From positions 40,787-104,786 of the forward strand of contig NZ_JAQVCH010000003.1 in the NCBI RefSeq assembly GCF_028689845.1: DNA of 64,000 nt, in the 5' to 3' direction. The stretch's first letter is position 1. Every line of letters begins with the position of its first letter. The notes under the pieces were generated by a model that worked only from the letters and a program-made list of their open reading frames with translations, was not told where the DNA came from and did no database searches. Shown here in pieces: positions 62,630-64,000 of this stretch. This DNA is from Flavobacterium sp. Lineage in GTDB: Bacteria > Bacteroidota > Bacteroidia > Flavobacteriales > Flavobacteriaceae. The position numbers were made by a program, and so were the translations under genes.

Positions 62630-63055
62630 ATGAAAAATCTTGTCCCCGTTTCGACTATAATGAGTAAAAACCTCATTGTTTTAAATCTTAGTGATGATTT
62701 AACTAAGGCAGAATTATTGTTCAAAAAAAATCATATTCGCCATATTCCAGTGGTGGATGGTAACAAAATATTAGGAATGTTAAGTTACACCGATTTACTG
62801 CGAATTTCCTTTGTAGATGCCGTTGACGATGATGAGGAAGTAGTTGATGTGACCGTCTATAATATGTTTACCGTAGAGCAAGTTATGGCCAAAAAACTGA
62901 CTACCGTAACGCCAGAGACTTCGATTAGAGAAGTGGCAGAGATATTGTCTAAAAAAGAATTTCACGCTTTACCAGTCCTACAAGGCAATCTGTTAGTTGG
63001 AATTGTAACGACTACGGATATCATCAAGTATTTGTTGTCTCAGTACAAAGATTAA
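62630..63055 (+). CDS. CBS-domain protein
   Basis: 141 aa made of two CBS motifs: VSTIMSKNLIVLNL..IRHIPVVDGNKILGMLSYTDLLR and VEQVMAKKLTTVTP..FHALPVLQGNLLVGIVTTTDIIKYLL. A single CBS pair (Bateman module) binds adenosyl nucleotides and usually acts as an energy-state sensor; no effector domain is attached. It is convergent with rpe, with a 4-bp overlap of their 3' ends. Confidence 0.9.
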   Translation: MKNLVPVSTIMSKNLIVLNLSDDLTKAELLFKKNHIRHIPVVDGNKILGMLSYTDLLRISFVDAVDDDEEVVDVTVYNMFTVEQVMAKKLTTVTPETSIREVAEILSKKEFHALPVLQGNLLVGIVTTTDIIKYLLSQYKD

Positions 63056-63720
63056 TCACCTTTTTGTAACATGGCTTTTAAGTTTTTGATGGTTTCAGTT
63101 GGATTTGCTGCTTTAAAAACATAATTTCCAGCAACTAATACATCTGCTCCAGCGGCAACTAATTGAGCTGCGTTTTTATCGGTCACGCCACCGTCTATCT
63201 CAATTAAAGTGTTGGCATGATTACGGGTAATGATTTCACGGAGTTGTTTAATTTTAGTATAGGTATGCTCAATAAAGGATTGTCCGCCAAATCCTGGGTT
63301 AACACTCATCAAACATACGATGTCAATGTCTTGAATAATGTCTTCAAGTAGACTCACGGGTGTGTGCGGATTAATAGCGACACCTGCTTTCATTCCTTCG
63401 GCTTTAATAGCTTGAAGTGTGCGGTGCAAGTGGGTGCAAGCTTCATAATGCACAGTTAGGTTGTTTGAGCCAAGTTGAGCAAACGTTTTGATGTAGCGAT
63501 CGGGGTCGATAATCATTAAATGCACATCGATTGTTTTTTTAGCATGTTTGGCTATTGCTTCTAAAACGGGCATTCCAAAAGAAATATTGGGCACAAAAAC
63601 GCCATCCATGATATCAATATGAAACCAATCGGCTTCACTATGATTAATCATTTCGATGTCGCGTTGTAAATTGGCAAAATCAGCCGCCAAAACGGAAGGA
63701 GCAATAAGTGTTTGTTTCAT
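63052..63720 (-). CDS. rpe: ribulose-phosphate 3-epimerase
   Basis: Interconverts ribulose-5-P and xylulose-5-P in the pentose phosphate pathway. It is 222 aa from the ATG at 63720 (the longer frame to 63804 crosses the promoter). TIM-barrel motifs: LIAPSVLAADFANL, WFHIDIMDGVFVPNISFG with metal-binding His and Asp, TIDVHLMI, VCLMSVNPGFGGQSF and LIEIDGGVTDKN. Confidence 0.95.
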   Translation of the reverse strand: MKQTLIAPSVLAADFANLQRDIEMINHSEADWFHIDIMDGVFVPNISFGMPVLEAIAKHAKKTIDVHLMIIDPDRYIKTFAQLGSNNLTVHYEACTHLHRTLQAIKAEGMKAGVAINPHTPVSLLEDIIQDIDIVCLMSVNPGFGGQSFIEHTYTKIKQLREIITRNHANTLIEIDGGVTDKNAAQLVAAGADVLVAGNYVFKAANPTETIKNLKAMLQKGD

Positions 63721-63770
63721 GTTGTAGATTTTTTCAGTGTTGTTTAACTTCTGAAATAATTTTGTGTTGG

Positions 63771-63778
63771 CAAAGATA
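63771..63778 (-). promoter_or_regulatory. -7 box of rpe promoter
   Basis: Minus strand reads TATCTTTG, about 50 bp before the rpe ATG, fixing the start at 63720. Confidence 0.55.
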
Positions 63779-63814
63779 ATTATAATAGATAAAACCTGAA
63801 CCAAGATTAGAACT

Positions 63815-64000
63815 AAAAAGTAAAACCTCGGAAACCCGAGAGCTTTGCTCGAACAGACTGAGGTTTTACTATCCTAAAAAGTAAAACCTCGGAAACCCGA
63901 GAGCTTTGCTCGAACAGACTGAGGTTTTACTATCCTAAAAAGTAAAACCTCGGAAACCCGAGAGCTTTGCTCGAACAGACTGAGGTTTTACTATCCTAAA
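63815..64000. repeat. 61-bp tandem repeat of structured elements, runs off window
   Basis: Three identical units with period 61 (outer left arms at 63819, 63880 and 63941). Each has an 11-bp outer stem AGTAAAACCTC / GAGGTTTTACT (63819-63829 with 63860-63870 in unit 1) enclosing a CTCGG-AAAC-CCGAG hairpin and an overlapping GAGC-TTT-GCTC hairpin, so a three-way-junction fold is possible. Units are joined by about 9 bp (atcctaaaa). The tract continues past the right edge. Confidence 0.9.

Noticed and set aside
63815..64000. Possible second CRISPR array at the right edge
   Set aside because: The whole 61-bp unit is identical from copy to copy; there are no unique spacers.

Overview
The window looks like a chromosome segment of a Flavobacterium-type member of the Bacteroidota. 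It is AT-rich, lacks Shine-Dalgarno sequences, carries TAnnTTTG -7 promoter boxes, and encodes the gliding proteins GldB and GldC, DUF5916 and carboxypeptidase-regulatory-like proteins, and the flavobacterial gene set around nqr/apbE. The 1473-residue Cas9 fits a flavobacterial type II-C enzyme. From memory, and unverified, that length matches Flavobacterium branchiophilum.

Region by region. 1-4.3 kb: the end of an nqr-linked gene, apbE, a methyltransferase, map and a CoA-transferase. 4.3-14.1 kb: a complete type II-C CRISPR-Cas locus. It has a divergently transcribed tracrRNA upstream of cas9, cas9 itself, a 46-codon ORF, an array of 53 identical 36-bp repeats with 52 spacers, and a convergent cas1-cas2 pair. 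The cas genes are split around the array instead of forming one operon. 14.1-21.1 kb: gpmI, a DUF5916 protein, two convergent L,D-transpeptidases and tRNA-Gly. 21.3-31.9 kb: a Cys-rich lipoprotein, pepE, a five-gene run (three tandem paralogues, a DUF6702-like protein and an M1 peptidase), tatA, a PAP2 phosphatase, an O-methyltransferase, rlmN and a polyprenyl synthase. 32.1-36.6 kb: an ECF sigma factor, a membrane protein and an outer-membrane protein, then dnaG without its zinc ligands. 36.7-40.2 kb: a polymorphic-toxin locus with a lipoprotein carrying an AHH nuclease domain, an Imm11/Imm43-like immunity gene and two broken genes. 40.3-44.7 kb: a LuxR-type response regulator, nadE, gldB-gldC, engB and an alpha/beta hydrolase. 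45.0-60.6 kb: the dcw cell-wall and division cluster from mraZ to ftsZ, without murF, murB or ddl, with 10-bp-phased MraZ-type boxes upstream. 60.7-64 kb: yqeY, tRNA-Arg followed by a 101-bp tandem repeat, an MtfA-like peptidase, a CBS protein, rpe and a 61-bp structured tandem repeat running off the window.

The CRISPR locus, the toxin/immunity locus and the two tandem-repeat tracts are the accessory parts; the rest is core chromosome. The least expected observations are the possible promoter embedded in the CRISPR repeat, the inverted partial repeat at the start of the array, the near-identical 23-bp direct repeats flanking cas1-cas2, the zinc-less DnaG, and the mraZ leader with its mini-ORF overlapping a TTG start.
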